Shown here piece by piece: positions 8,247 through 17,176 of a stretch of DNA of 64,000 nucleotides (position 1 is the first letter of the stretch; each line of letters starts with the position of its first letter). Source of the stretch: Variovorax ginsengisoli (GTDB lineage: Bacteria > Pseudomonadota > Gammaproteobacteria > Burkholderiales > Burkholderiaceae_C); assembly GCF_006438845.1 (NCBI RefSeq), contig NZ_RCZJ01000002.1, positions 1,046,253-1,110,252 on the forward strand. Reading direction: 5' to 3'. The position numbers and the translations under genes are program-made. The notes beneath the pieces were generated by a model. It was not told the origin of the DNA, made no database searches, and saw only the letters and a list, made by a program, of their open reading frames with translations.

Positions 8247-8277
8247 GTTTGAAAACCCGGTATTTCAAACATAATGC
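8247..8277 (+). promoter_or_regulatory. putative promoter with embedded inverted repeat, RRM gene
   Basis: TTGAAA (8249-8254) and TAATGC (8272-8277) are separated by 17 bases. GTTTGAAA at 8247-8254 and TTTCAAAC at 8263-8270 form a perfect 8-bp inverted repeat with an 8-base spacer, lying over the -35 and spacer, so it could be an operator. It leaves a leader of about 125 bases before the RRM protein. Confidence 0.5.
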
Positions 8278-8408
8278 ACGAGCCTCCCTTCAAATTTCCC
8301 AGGGCGGTAACTGGGTGATCGGTCAGTTTCGCGCGGCTCGGAATGCTCTCCGAGGTGGTGCTTTCGGGACTCCATCGCTTTCTTTGATGTGTTTATAGGA
8401 GTCCCTCG

Positions 8409-9011
8409 ATGGGCAACAAACTGTACGTCGGCAACCTGCCTTACTCCGTTCGCGATGGCGACTTGGAGCAAGCGTTCGGTCAATTCGGTTCGGTCACCAG
8501 CGCCAAGGTCATGATGGAACGCGACACCGGCCGTTCGAAGGGCTTCGGCTTCGTCGAGATGGGCAGCGACGCAGAGGCGCAAGACGCCATCAACGGCATG
8601 AACGGTCAAGCCCTCGGCGGCCGCAGCGTCGTCGTCAACGAGGCCCGCCCAATGGAAGCACGCCCACCGCGCACCGGCGGATACGGTGGTGGTGGCGGCT
8701 ACGGCGGTGGCGGCGGCGGTGGCTACGGTGGGGGCGGCGGCAGTGGCGGCTACGGCGGTGGTGGTGGCGGAAGTGGCGGCTACGGCGGTGGCGGAAATGG
8801 CGGTGGTGGCGGATACGGCGGCGGCGGTGGCGGCGGTCGAAGCGGCGGGGGCTACGGCGGTGGTGGCGGGGGCCGCAGCGGTGGCGGTGGCGGCGGTGGC
8901 GATGGCGGTTTCCGCAGCCCCTACGGTGCGGGTCCGCGTGGTGGTGGCCGAAACGGCGGTGGGAACGGCGGGAATGGCGGCGGTTACGGCGGCGGCAACA
9001 GCGGCTACTGA
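8409..9011 (+). CDS. glycine-rich RRM RNA-binding protein
   Basis: 200 residues. Residues 3-80 are a single RNA recognition motif with both ribonucleoprotein signatures: LYVGNLPY (RNP2) and KGFGFVEM (RNP1). From about residue 90 the chain is almost pure glycine/tyrosine/arginine (GGYGGGGGG repeats), resembling cold-inducible RNA-binding proteins of cyanobacteria and betaproteobacteria. It probably binds single-stranded RNA and may act as a chaperone at low temperature; that is family knowledge. AGGAG lies seven bases before the ATG and a terminator follows the stop. Confidence 0.92.
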   Translation: MGNKLYVGNLPYSVRDGDLEQAFGQFGSVTSAKVMMERDTGRSKGFGFVEMGSDAEAQDAINGMNGQALGGRSVVVNEARPMEARPPRTGGYGGGGGYGGGGGGGYGGGGGSGGYGGGGGGSGGYGGGGNGGGGGYGGGGGGGRSGGGYGGGGGGRSGGGGGGGDGGFRSPYGAGPRGGGRNGGGNGGNGGGYGGGNSGY

Positions 9012-9028
9012 TCGCGCGATCTGCAGAC

Positions 9029-9051
9029 AAGGCTCCTTCGGGAGCCTTTTT
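9029..9051 (+). terminator. intrinsic terminator after RRM gene
   Basis: AAGGCTCC, loop TTCG, GGAGCCTTTTT forms a compact hairpin with a T-tract 18 bases after the stop codon. Confidence 0.85.
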
Positions 9052-9117
9052 CGATGGTGCCCGTGAACGCTGAGACAGCGTCCTCAACCCGGGGCAAGGG
9101 CAGCAAGCGCCGTGGGC

Positions 9118-9897
9118 CTATTCGCCCCGACGCTTCTTTCGACCGCGCCCTTGCACCACGCGATCGAAAAGCGCATTCGGCAGCAAGCGCATGACCTTGG
9201 CGAGCACCCCCATCTGCCACGGAATGACACGATAGCTGTTGCCAGCCTCGATGACCTGGAAGGCGCGGTCGGCAAAGTCGGGCGCCTGCATCAGGAACGG
9301 CATGCCATAGCGGTTGCCCTTCGTCAGCGGTGTGTCGATGTAGCCAGGACAGAGGGTCACGACCTTCACGCCGCTTGCGCGCATTTCGCCGCGCAGGCTT
9401 TCGCAATAGGCGACCACGCCGGCCTTGCTCGCGCAATAGGCGCCGTGGCCGGGCAGCCCGCGAATCGCTGCCACGCTGGCGATGCCGACCAGACGGCCGC
9501 TGCCGCGTGCAGCCATCGCGGCCACGAAAGGATGGAAGGTCGCGGCCAGACCGATGTTGTTGACGGCAAAGGTCTGGGCCAGCACGTCGATGTCGGCGCG
9601 CTCGCCTGTGTCGATGCCGACGCTGATGCCGGCATTGGCGATCACCACATCGGGCACGCCCTGGCGCTCGATGCAGCGCGCACCCGCCGCGGCGATGGCA
9701 TCGACCTCCGCGACATCGGCGCCATAGACGGCGCAACGATCCGCCGCAAGGCCCGTGGCGACGATCCATGCCTCAATGTCTGCCGTCCGACGCGCCACCA
9801 GCGCCAGGCTGTAACCAGCTTGATAGAAACGCGCGGCCAGCGCCTGCCCGATGCCGCTGGAAGCTCCGGTGATGAAGACCAGTGGTGCGCTGCGCAT
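9118..9897 (-). CDS. SDR family NAD(P)-dependent oxidoreductase
   Basis: 259 residues with a Rossmann fold. TGASSGIG near residue 11 binds the cofactor, NAG is in VVIANAGIS, the catalytic Ser is in IASVAAIRG, and YxxxK is YCASKAGVV. The C-terminus ends in a basic tail (GRGRKKRRGE). The frame could begin at a TTG one codon earlier, but ATG 9897 is the natural start. The gene follows lptC after seven bases and may be a distal member of the kdsD-kdsC-lptC operon. Substrate is unknown. Confidence 0.88.
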   Translation of the reverse strand: MRSAPLVFITGASSGIGQALAARFYQAGYSLALVARRTADIEAWIVATGLAADRCAVYGADVAEVDAIAAAGARCIERQGVPDVVIANAGISVGIDTGERADIDVLAQTFAVNNIGLAATFHPFVAAMAARGSGRLVGIASVAAIRGLPGHGAYCASKAGVVAYCESLRGEMRASGVKVVTLCPGYIDTPLTKGNRYGMPFLMQAPDFADRAFQVIEAGNSYRVIPWQMGVLAKVMRLLPNALFDRVVQGRGRKKRRGE

Positions 9898-9904
9898 CAA
9901 GACC

Positions 9905-10543
9905 TCAGCGCGAACGCGCGGGCGGAGCGGCCGATGGCACCAATTGCCCGCGAACCCGTCCCTGCAGGTTCGCGACGCCGCTCAGGTTGTCGTAATCCAG
10001 CGTGTCGGCCGTGAACCGGTCGGTGCCGCGGATCAGCGTGACGGGCTTGTTCGACGTGACGCGTTCGGTGTCGATGTAGGCGTGGAGGAAGTCACCACGA
10101 AACTCGAGCCTCGGGGCGGCGCGTCCGCCACCGAGGGTCGCGGCTTCGCGCACCACCACGGCGTTGCCGAAGAGCTGAATCTCGGAGCCGTCGCCGTTGG
10201 AGAGCCCGCGGTCGGCGGTCGCGCGCGTCGTGAGGCCCTCCGGCGAAATGGCACGCAGGCGCACCTGGTCGACCTCCATCGTGTCGTTGTCCGGGTAATG
10301 CCGGCCCTCCTTGCCGAAGAGCTCGCTGCGCAGATCGCCCGAAGGCAGAAAGTTCTTGATGACAAAGCCACGCATGAAGAAATCGGGCTCGTGCGTCGGC
10401 ACTTCCTTGCCGGCCGGCGTCAGCAGCTTGGGCGCGTTCTGCACCAGCCAATAGGTACCGAGCGCAAGCAAGGCCGTCAGGATGACCGGCAGGTAGATCG
10501 TGACGCGATCGACGGCGTCGCGCAGCAACCGAAGCGGCCTCAT
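9905..10543 (-). CDS. lptC: LPS export protein LptC
   Basis: 212 residues. A short cytoplasmic N-terminus is followed by one membrane helix (VTIYLPVILTALLALGTYWL) and a periplasmic beta-jellyroll. The segment THEPDFFMRGFVIKNF (P-D-x-x-M motif) and the repeated short strands are typical of LptC, which links LptBFG to LptA in lipopolysaccharide transport. Its ATG overlaps the kdsC stop as ATGA, fitting the standard kdsD-kdsC-lptC order. The usual lptA-lptB are not downstream here; an SDR gene follows instead. Confidence 0.9.
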   Translation of the reverse strand: MRPLRLLRDAVDRVTIYLPVILTALLALGTYWLVQNAPKLLTPAGKEVPTHEPDFFMRGFVIKNFLPSGDLRSELFGKEGRHYPDNDTMEVDQVRLRAISPEGLTTRATADRGLSNGDGSEIQLFGNAVVVREAATLGGGRAAPRLEFRGDFLHAYIDTERVTSNKPVTLIRGTDRFTADTLDYDNLSGVANLQGRVRGQLVPSAAPPARSR

Positions 10544-11088
10544 GCGGTCGGGCCCCGCGCAGCGTCGAGCAGGCGCCGGTAGTGGCCGCCTGCGGTCAGC
10601 AGCAGGTCGCAGAACTCGCGGGCCGCGCCCTCGCCGCCGCGCGCTGCCGTGACGTGGTGGGCGATGGCGCGCACTTCGGCGTGGGCGTTGGGCGGTGCGG
10701 CCGCAAAGCCGGCACGAACGAGCACGGGGAGATCGGGCCAATCGTCGCCGATGGCCGCGGCCTGCGCCCAGCCGAAGCCCAACTGCGCCAGCATCGCCTC
10801 GGCCGCCGGCAGCTTGTCTTCGGTGCCGTAGCGCACGTGCGTGATGCCCAGCGCCTCGAGCCGCACGCGCAGCGGCTTGGAGTCGCGCCCGGTGATCACC
10901 GCCGGAACGATGCCCGCCGTGCGCAAAAGCTTGAGACCGTAGCCGTCGAGGATGCTGAAGCGCTTGAGCGTTTCGCCATGCTCGCTGAAGAACACGCCGC
11001 CGTCGGTCAGCACGCCGTCGATATCGAAAAAGGCGATTCGAACGTCCTGCGCGGCCAGCAGCGTCTCTGGCATGAAGCGCGCCGTCAT
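10540..11088 (-). CDS. kdsC: 3-deoxy-D-manno-octulosonate-8-phosphate phosphatase KdsC
   Basis: 182 residues, a small HAD-superfamily phosphatase of the Kdo pathway. FFDIDGVLTDG is HAD motif I with the two catalytic aspartates, VITGRDS is motif II, and IGDDWPDLPVL is motif III/IV. The ATG overlaps the kdsD stop (TGATG), and the stop overlaps the lptC start, so three genes are tightly coupled. It removes phosphate from Kdo-8-phosphate before lipid A assembly. Confidence 0.95.
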   Translation of the reverse strand: MTARFMPETLLAAQDVRIAFFDIDGVLTDGGVFFSEHGETLKRFSILDGYGLKLLRTAGIVPAVITGRDSKPLRVRLEALGITHVRYGTEDKLPAAEAMLAQLGFGWAQAAAIGDDWPDLPVLVRAGFAAAPPNAHAEVRAIAHHVTAARGGEGAAREFCDLLLTAGGHYRRLLDAARGPTA

Positions 11089-12089
11089 CAGATGACCTTC
11101 GCGCGCATGAGATCGTTGATGCTCAGCGCGCCGATGAGCAGCTGCTGCGCGTCGACCACCAGCACGCTGGTGATGCGGTGCTGCTCCATCAGCTCGGCCG
11201 CCTCCACGCCCAGCGCGTCGGCGCGGATGGTGCGCGGCGTGCGGTGCATGACGTCGGCCGCGGCGAGCGAGCGCAGGTCGGCGCCGGTCTCGATCAGCCG
11301 GCGCAGGTCGCCGTCGGTGAAGATGCCCAGCACGCGGCCCTCGTCGTCGACGACGGCTGCGGCGCCCAGGCCCTTGGAGCTCATCTCGCGCATCAGCTCG
11401 GTGAAGCTGGCCGTCGGTGCGACGCGCGGCACCTGCTCGCCCGCCCGCATCAGGTCGCTGACCAGCGTGAGCAGCTTGCGGCCGAGCGCGCCGCCCGGGT
11501 GGGAGCGCGCGAAGTCTTCGGCACCGAAGCCGCGTGCATCGAGCAACGCCACAGCCAGCGCATCGCCCATCGCCATCTGCGCGGTGGTACTGGCCGTGGG
11601 GGCGAGATTCAGCGGACAAGCCTCCTTCTCGACGCTGCTGTCGAGCACCAGATCGGCATGGCGTGCCAGCATCGAATCGCGACCGCCGGTGATCGCGATC
11701 AGCGGCACGCCCTGGCGCTTGACGACCGGCAGGATGGCGGCGAGCTCGTCGCTCTCTCCGCTGTTGGAAATGGCCAGCACCAGGTCGACCGCCTTGATCA
11801 TGCCGAGGTCGCCGTGGCTGGCTTCGGCGGGGTGCACGAACATCGCCGGCGTGCCGGTGGACGCCAGCGTCGCGGCGATCTTGCGGCCGACGTGGCCGCT
11901 CTTGCCCATGCCCATGACCACCACACGCCCGCGCACGCCCAGGATCTTGTGCACCGCCTCGACGAAGCTGGTGCCGACGCGCGTCTTGAGACCGAGCACG
12001 GCCGCGGCTTCGATGTCGAAGGTGGTGCGGGCCCGCGCCAGCAGCATCTCGGGGTCGGCCGCGAAGGCCAGGGGGGGGCGGGAGCTCAT
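11088..12089 (-). CDS. kdsD: D-arabinose-5-phosphate isomerase KdsD/KpsF
   Basis: 333 residues: an SIS sugar-isomerase domain (about 40-180, with GMGKSGHVGRKIAATLAS and ISNSGESDEL) followed by two CBS domains (about 205-330). It converts ribulose-5-phosphate to arabinose-5-phosphate, the Kdo precursor. ATG 12089 (MSSRPPLAFA) was chosen over further upstream starts because the SIS domain begins at normal distance. It heads the operon and is divergent from the Kef-type antiporter gene, sharing a 108-bp promoter gap. Confidence 0.94.
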   Translation of the reverse strand: MSSRPPLAFAADPEMLLARARTTFDIEAAAVLGLKTRVGTSFVEAVHKILGVRGRVVVMGMGKSGHVGRKIAATLASTGTPAMFVHPAEASHGDLGMIKAVDLVLAISNSGESDELAAILPVVKRQGVPLIAITGGRDSMLARHADLVLDSSVEKEACPLNLAPTASTTAQMAMGDALAVALLDARGFGAEDFARSHPGGALGRKLLTLVSDLMRAGEQVPRVAPTASFTELMREMSSKGLGAAAVVDDEGRVLGIFTDGDLRRLIETGADLRSLAAADVMHRTPRTIRADALGVEAAELMEQHRITSVLVVDAQQLLIGALSINDLMRAKVI

Positions 12090-12197
12090 CGGCCGGATTT
12101 TATCGGTCGGATGCTTCTTGGGCTTTCGGGCGCTGCCGCATGGCCTTGCGCGCGCAAGGCGGGCGTTCGCGCGCATGACCCTTGCTAGCATCGGCGC

Positions 12198-14183
12198 ATG
12201 TCCTCCCTCGACCTCGCGCTGTTGTATCTGCTTGCTGCAGTGATCGGGGTGGTGGCTTGCCGGTCGCTCAAGCTGCCGCCGATGCTGGGGTATCTATCGG
12301 CCGGCGTGCTGATCGGGCCGCACGCCTTCGCGCTGGCACAGAACAACGAGGGCATCCGCCACCTCGGCGAGTTCGGCGTGGTGTTCCTCATGTTCGTGAT
12401 CGGCCTGGAATTCAGCCTGCCCAAGCTGCGCGCCATGCGCAAGCATGTGTTCGGGCTCGGGCTGCTGCAGGTGATGCTCACCATGAGTCTCGCCACCGCC
12501 GGCGCGTTGCTGCTGGCACGGCTGGCGCCGCCGGCCTGGCAGTTGGGTTGGCAGACCGCGCTGGCGCTGTCGGGCGCCCTCACCATGAGCAGCACCGCGA
12601 TCGTCGTGAAGCTGATGGCCGAGCGGCTCGAACTCGAAAGCGAACACGGCAAGCGCGTGATGGGCGTGCTGCTGTTCCAGGACTTGGCGGTGGTGCCGCT
12701 GTTGGTGCTGATCCCGGCGCTCGGCGCACCGCCCGAGGCGCTGTTCAAGGCACTGTCCATCGCGACGGCCAAGGCCGTGTTCCTGGTCGGCATCCTGCTC
12801 TACGGCGGGCCGCGCGTGATGCGCTGGTGGCTCACGCTGGTGGCGCGGCGCCGCAGCGAGGAGCTCTTCATGCTCAACCTGCTGCTGGTCACGCTCGGCC
12901 TTGCGTGGCTCACCGAGCGGGCCGGGCTGAGCCTGGCGCTGGGCGCCTTCATTGCCGGCATGCTGGTGTCGGAGACCGAATACAAGCATCAGGTGGAAAC
13001 CGACATCCGGCCGTTCCACGACGTGCTGCTCGGGCTGTTTTTCATCACCATCGGCATGTCGCTCGACTGGCACATCGTGGTCGAGCGCTGGCTGCTGGTC
13101 GCCGCGCTGCTGGTGCTGCCGCTGGCCTTCAAGCTGGCGCTGGTCACGCTGCTGGCGCGCGGACTCGGCGCGACCATGGGCGTGTCGCTGCGCACCGGGC
13201 TCTACCTGGCGCAGGCCGGCGAGTTCGGCTTCGTGCTGCTGACGCTGGCGCAAGACCGCGCCCTGCTGCCGCCATGGCTGGCGAACCCGGTGCTGGCGTC
13301 GATGGTGCTGTCGATGCTGGCCACGCCTTTCATCATCATGTACAGCAACGCCATCGTGCGGAAGCTCGTGGCCAGCGACTGGATGCAGCAGTCACTGCAG
13401 ATGACGAGCATCGCGCGCAAGACCATCAATACGGCCAGGCACGTGATCATCTGCGGCTACGGCCGCTGCGGCCAGAACCTGGCGCGCATCCTCGAGCGAG
13501 AAGGGATCCCCTACATGGCGCTCGACCTCGACCCCGACCGCGTGCGGCAGGCCGCCGCCGCCGGCGACTCGGTGGTGTTCGGCGACGCCGCACGGCTGCA
13601 GGCGCTGATGGCCGCCGGCCTGGCGCGTGCCAGCGCGGTGGTGGTGACGTACCTCGATGTGCCCGGCGCGCTCAAGGTGCTCGCCAACACGCGCACCCAT
13701 GCGCCGCAAGTGCCGGTGATCGTGCGCACCCAGGACGACCTCGACCTCGAGAAGCTGCAGGCCGCAGGCGCCACCGAGGTCGTGCCCGAAGCCATCGAAG
13801 GCTCGCTGATGCTGGCCAGCCACGCACTGGCGTTGGTCGGCGTGCCGATGCGGCGCGTGATCCGCGTGGTGCAGGACCTGCGCGACGCACGCTACAACCT
13901 TCTGCGCGGTTACTTCCACGGTGCCGACGACGACAACGCCGACGAGATCGATCACGAGCGACTCAACAGCTTCACCCTCAGCCCCGGCGCACGCGCCATC
14001 GGCCAGACGCTGGGCCACGTGGCGCTGCATGTCGTGGGCGTGCGCGTCGCAGGCCTGCGACGGCGCAACGGCGCGGCCGCGGCCCTGGCGGACGACACGG
14101 TGCTGGGCGACGGTGACACGCTGGTGCTTTCGGGCAAGCCCGACGCCCTTGCCATGGCGGTCGACAAGTTGCAAAAGGGCTAG
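12198..14183 (+). CDS. Kef-type CPA2 monovalent cation:proton antiporter with RCK domains
   Basis: 661 residues. About 12 membrane helices (residues 5-380) form a CPA2 exchanger, with signature VLIGPHAFAL, FLMFVIGLEFSL and GVLLFQDLAVVPLL. A TrkA-N/RCK NAD-binding domain follows (VIICGYGRCGQNLARIL, about 417-540), then a TrkA-C domain to the end. This is the YbaL/KefB-like architecture for potassium or proton exchange controlled by nucleotide ligands. No KefF/KefG-like partner gene lies beside it. It converges with the zinc-ribbon gene 18 bp away. Confidence 0.92.
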   Translation: MSSLDLALLYLLAAVIGVVACRSLKLPPMLGYLSAGVLIGPHAFALAQNNEGIRHLGEFGVVFLMFVIGLEFSLPKLRAMRKHVFGLGLLQVMLTMSLATAGALLLARLAPPAWQLGWQTALALSGALTMSSTAIVVKLMAERLELESEHGKRVMGVLLFQDLAVVPLLVLIPALGAPPEALFKALSIATAKAVFLVGILLYGGPRVMRWWLTLVARRRSEELFMLNLLLVTLGLAWLTERAGLSLALGAFIAGMLVSETEYKHQVETDIRPFHDVLLGLFFITIGMSLDWHIVVERWLLVAALLVLPLAFKLALVTLLARGLGATMGVSLRTGLYLAQAGEFGFVLLTLAQDRALLPPWLANPVLASMVLSMLATPFIIMYSNAIVRKLVASDWMQQSLQMTSIARKTINTARHVIICGYGRCGQNLARILEREGIPYMALDLDPDRVRQAAAAGDSVVFGDAARLQALMAAGLARASAVVVTYLDVPGALKVLANTRTHAPQVPVIVRTQDDLDLEKLQAAGATEVVPEAIEGSLMLASHALALVGVPMRRVIRVVQDLRDARYNLLRGYFHGADDDNADEIDHERLNSFTLSPGARAIGQTLGHVALHVVGVRVAGLRRRNGAAAALADDTVLGDGDTLVLSGKPDALAMAVDKLQKG

Positions 14184-14201
14184 GCAGAAGTCGGGGCGAC
14201 C

Positions 14202-15062
14202 TCAGCTGGCGTTGAGCGGGTTTCGCTTTTCTTCGTCGATGCGCTGCTGGCGGCGCACCGGCTCGCACTGCGCGTGTGCCGCGAATTCGGCGCGGGCGCA
14301 TTGCGTCACCATACATTGCGCCGTCCCGACGAAGCCGCGCCCACCGCACGCGCTTTGCGGGGAAGGAGGGGGCAATGGCGGGGCTGCCGCCACCGCCGGG
14401 GGCGGCGCTTCGGGCATCGGCTGCGGCGGGACGTCGACCACGGCCGGCGACGGGGCCGGCGTGGGTGTGGGCGTAACCTTGCGCGCTTTCCGCGGCGGTG
14501 CAGGGGCAACCTCCGGTGTCACCTGCGCCTGGGCGGGCATCGGCTCGGGCGGCAAGACGTCCGGCAATGGCGCGGCGCTCGGCGCGGGCATGGACGGGGT
14601 TGTGGGCGATGGGGTCGACGGCACCGCGGCAGGTGTCGCCGTGGCCACCGCGTCCAGCGCGGTCGATTTTTTCAGTGCGCCTGCGCGGTAGGCATAGCCA
14701 GCGCCTGCTGCGGCTGCGAGCAGCACGGCACCGGACAACAGCCAGACGCGTGCGCGAATGCGCTTGGCGCGGATGCGGCGCGGACCCGACTGCAGAGCTG
14801 TCGCAGTGCCCAGCAGCACGGGCCGCGAAGCGCGCGCGCCGACACCCGCTCGGGACGGCACGATCACCGTCGGCGCGTCGAGGTCGTCCGCACGCAGATC
14901 CTGTTCCAGCGCCGACTGCACGGTCGCGCGCCAAGCGCCGTCGAGCGCCTGGCGTTCCTCGGCGGAGCGCGACGGCGACGCCACGAGCCTTGCTCCGCAC
15001 CCCTTGCAGAACTTCGCCTCATCACGGTTGTCCGTGCCACAGGCCGCACACATCAAAGCCAT
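14202..15062 (-). CDS. zinc-ribbon membrane protein, function unknown
   Basis: 286 residues. The N-terminus is a zinc ribbon (CAACGTDN...CKGCGARL, two CxxC pairs at about 5-8 and 19-22). A linker leads to one membrane helix (VWLLSGAVLLAAAAGAGYAY, about 108-127), then a long proline/alanine-rich, probably periplasmic region ending with several cysteines. The plan resembles zinc-ribbon sensor or scaffold proteins but no catalytic domain is visible. It follows the cyclic-nucleotide-binding gene by 45 bp on the same strand. Confidence 0.8.
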   Translation of the reverse strand: MALMCAACGTDNRDEAKFCKGCGARLVASPSRSAEERQALDGAWRATVQSALEQDLRADDLDAPTVIVPSRAGVGARASRPVLLGTATALQSGPRRIRAKRIRARVWLLSGAVLLAAAAGAGYAYRAGALKKSTALDAVATATPAAVPSTPSPTTPSMPAPSAAPLPDVLPPEPMPAQAQVTPEVAPAPPRKARKVTPTPTPAPSPAVVDVPPQPMPEAPPPAVAAAPPLPPPSPQSACGGRGFVGTAQCMVTQCARAEFAAHAQCEPVRRQQRIDEEKRNPLNAS

Positions 15063-15107
15063 CGGACCCTTTCTCGCTGCAGGACGCTGGGTTGCGATGC
15101 CATCGCG

Positions 15108-15575
15108 TCAGGTCACGGCGACACGCTTGAGGCGGTCCACCATGCGCTTGGCGATCACGGCGCCGAGTGCCATCACCACCTCCAGGGCCAGTGTCGGCTG
15201 CCGGTTGGACATTTCGGCGAACCGGGCCGATGTGAGGCGCCAAATGCGCGCGTTGCCGATGGCCACCACATTGGCCGACCGCGGCAGACGCGAGAAGAAG
15301 GCGCCTTCGCCGACCACTGCGCCAGGGTTCAGGATGGCCAACTGCATCTGACCCTGCGCGCCTGCCAGGTGCACGCTGAGCACGCCGCTTTCAATGAAAA
15401 AAAGCGTGCGGTCTTGCGCGCCCTGGTTGATCAGCATCTGTCCGGCCGGCAGTTCGAAGCACTGCATGTAGCTTCCGAACATCTCCCATTGCGAAGGCGC
15501 GAGCGCAGGAACGAAGGCGTCATAGCTGGTGTTGTGCGCGATCGCATCACAAAGGTTCTGGATCGCGGAGGCCAT
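15108..15575 (-). CDS. cyclic nucleotide-binding domain protein without DNA-binding domain
   Basis: 155 residues, almost entirely one cNMP-binding beta-barrel (FELPAGQMLINQGAQ, then GAVVGEGAFFSRLPRSANVVA, the phosphate-binding cassette with G-E-x-A and R). The helix-turn-helix found in Crp/Fnr proteins is absent, so it probably signals through protein contacts. The downstream zinc-ribbon gene is a likely partner by position only. Confidence 0.85.
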   Translation of the reverse strand: MASAIQNLCDAIAHNTSYDAFVPALAPSQWEMFGSYMQCFELPAGQMLINQGAQDRTLFFIESGVLSVHLAGAQGQMQLAILNPGAVVGEGAFFSRLPRSANVVAIGNARIWRLTSARFAEMSNRQPTLALEVVMALGAVIAKRMVDRLKRVAVT

Positions 15576-15658
15576 GATTTCGGTTCCCTGTCAGTGTTCA
15601 GAAAAGTAACAGACACGAAATGTAGACAAATGTCACGACATTGTGCGTTGTTTGAGTA

Positions 15659-17077
15659 CTACTTTCCTATACAGAAGCGGGAAAAAATCACACCGAGCAG
15701 GTCATCAGACCCGAACTCTCCCGTGATCTCGTTGAGCGCGTTCTGCGCAAGCCTCAGTTCCTCGGCCAGCAAATCCAGCGCGGGCACGCGTGCGCCCAAC
15801 TGCTCGTTCGCAACCTCGAGATGCCGCTCGACACGTCCGAGCGCGTCGACATGGCGTGCCCGCGCCAGATAGAGGCCTTCGGGCATCGCCTGCCAACCGG
15901 CCACCTCCAGCAAGCGCTGACGGAGCGCCTCGACACCTTCGCCCGTTTTGGCAGACAGCGCCACACCGCCAAAAGGCGGCGCCAAATCGACCGCATCCTG
16001 CTTGTTCCAGACGTCGATCACGGGGACGCCCGCCGACAGCTTCTCTCTCAAGGCGCGCAGGATCTCTGCGTCGGCGTCGGCATAGGCCGCCGAGTCGGCG
16101 CGCGTCAGGTCATGCAGGAACAGCACCGCATCGGCGCCTTCGATCTGGTTCCAGGCGCGGGCGACGCCGATGCGCTCGACCTCGTCGCTGCTGTCGCGCA
16201 GGCCGGCGGTGTCGGCCACATGCAGCGGCACGCCCTGAATCTGGATGGTCTGCGACACGACGTCCCGGGTGGTACCGGCGACGGCGCTCACGATGGCCAG
16301 TTCGGCGCCGGCCAACGCGTTGAGCAGCGAGCTCTTACCGGCGTTCGGCTGGCCAGCGATCACGACCTTGATGCCTTCGCGCAGCAGTGCGCCCTGACGT
16401 GCGCGCTGGCGCACCGAGGACAGTTGCGTCCGCAGCGCATCGAGTTGACCCGCAGCGTCGGCTTTCTGCAGGAAGTCGATGTCCTCCTCGGGGAAGTCGA
16501 GCGTGGCCTCGACCAGCATGCGCAGGTGGATCAACGCGTCGCGCAGCACGTGGATCTCTTGCGAGAACGCGCCCGAGAGCGAGCGCCCCGCACTGCGCGC
16601 GGCCGCCTCGGTGCTCGCGTCGATCAGGTCGGCGATCGCTTCTGCTTGGGCCAGATCGATCTTGCCGTTGAGGAATGCACGCTGACTGAATTCGCCTGGC
16701 TCGGCGACGCGCAGGCCACGCAGCCGCGCTCGTTCGCTGGACGAATCGATCTCGGCAGCAGCCTCGAGGCAACGGGCCACCAGCAGCTGCAGCACGACGG
16801 CGCCACCGTGCGCCTGTAGTTCGAGAACGTCTTCGCCAGTGAAAGAGTGCGGCGCTGGAAAATACAGCGCCAGGCCGCGGTCGATGGCGTCACCGGCGCC
16901 ATCGAGAAAAGGCAGGTAGGTCGCCTCGCGCGGCTTCAGGGCGCGACCGCACAACACTTCGACGAACGGGCCGAGGCTGCGGCCCGAAACCCGGACAATG
17001 CCGACGGCACCGCGCCCCGCGGCAGTGGCGACGGCGACGATCGGATCAGAAGTGCGTGCAAGCAAGGCGGCCCCCAT
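15659..17077 (-). CDS. mnmE: tRNA uridine-5-carboxymethylaminomethyl synthesis GTPase MnmE
   Basis: 472 residues. The N-terminal formyl-THF-binding domain ([20 protein letters not shown]), the helical domain, an inserted Ras-like G domain with [14 protein letters not shown] (P-loop), DTAGLR (switch II) and NKQD, and the C-terminal CIGK cysteine motif are all present. With MnmG it modifies U34 of several tRNAs. The ATG at 17077 lies exactly at the end of an interspersed repeat that supplies TCTGGA just before it; a downstream TTG (LLARTSDPI) is an alternative start. Confidence 0.94.
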   Translation of the reverse strand: MGAALLARTSDPIVAVATAAGRGAVGIVRVSGRSLGPFVEVLCGRALKPREATYLPFLDGAGDAIDRGLALYFPAPHSFTGEDVLELQAHGGAVVLQLLVARCLEAAAEIDSSSERARLRGLRVAEPGEFSQRAFLNGKIDLAQAEAIADLIDASTEAAARSAGRSLSGAFSQEIHVLRDALIHLRMLVEATLDFPEEDIDFLQKADAAGQLDALRTQLSSVRQRARQGALLREGIKVVIAGQPNAGKSSLLNALAGAELAIVSAVAGTTRDVVSQTIQIQGVPLHVADTAGLRDSSDEVERIGVARAWNQIEGADAVLFLHDLTRADSAAYADADAEILRALREKLSAGVPVIDVWNKQDAVDLAPPFGGVALSAKTGEGVEALRQRLLEVAGWQAMPEGLYLARARHVDALGRVERHLEVANEQLGARVPALDLLAEELRLAQNALNEITGEFGSDDLLGVIFSRFCIGK

Positions 17078-17176
17078 TCCAGAAACGCCGTGTCACCGGC
17101 TTCGCCTGGCCACTGGTGTTGCCCCCGGGAGGGGGTTGGCGAAGCGACACGAAGTGCGTGAAGACTGGGGGCGAGC
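17074..17176 (-). repeat. interspersed intergenic repeat, copy A
   Basis: Read on the minus strand this begins GCTCGCCCCCAG, continues CACTTCGTGTCGC, CCAACCCCCTCCCGGGGGCA and ends TTTCTGGAATGG. It is the same family as 22686-22789, in opposite genome orientation, and contains an internal CCCCCTNCCGGGGG palindrome. It fills the whole yidC-mnmE gap and includes the mnmE start codon. Confidence 0.85.

Noticed and set aside
8680..9000. Dense GGC/GGT repeats as a possible tandem-repeat locus
   Set aside because: They are the coding sequence for the glycine-rich tail of the RRM protein and stay in frame.
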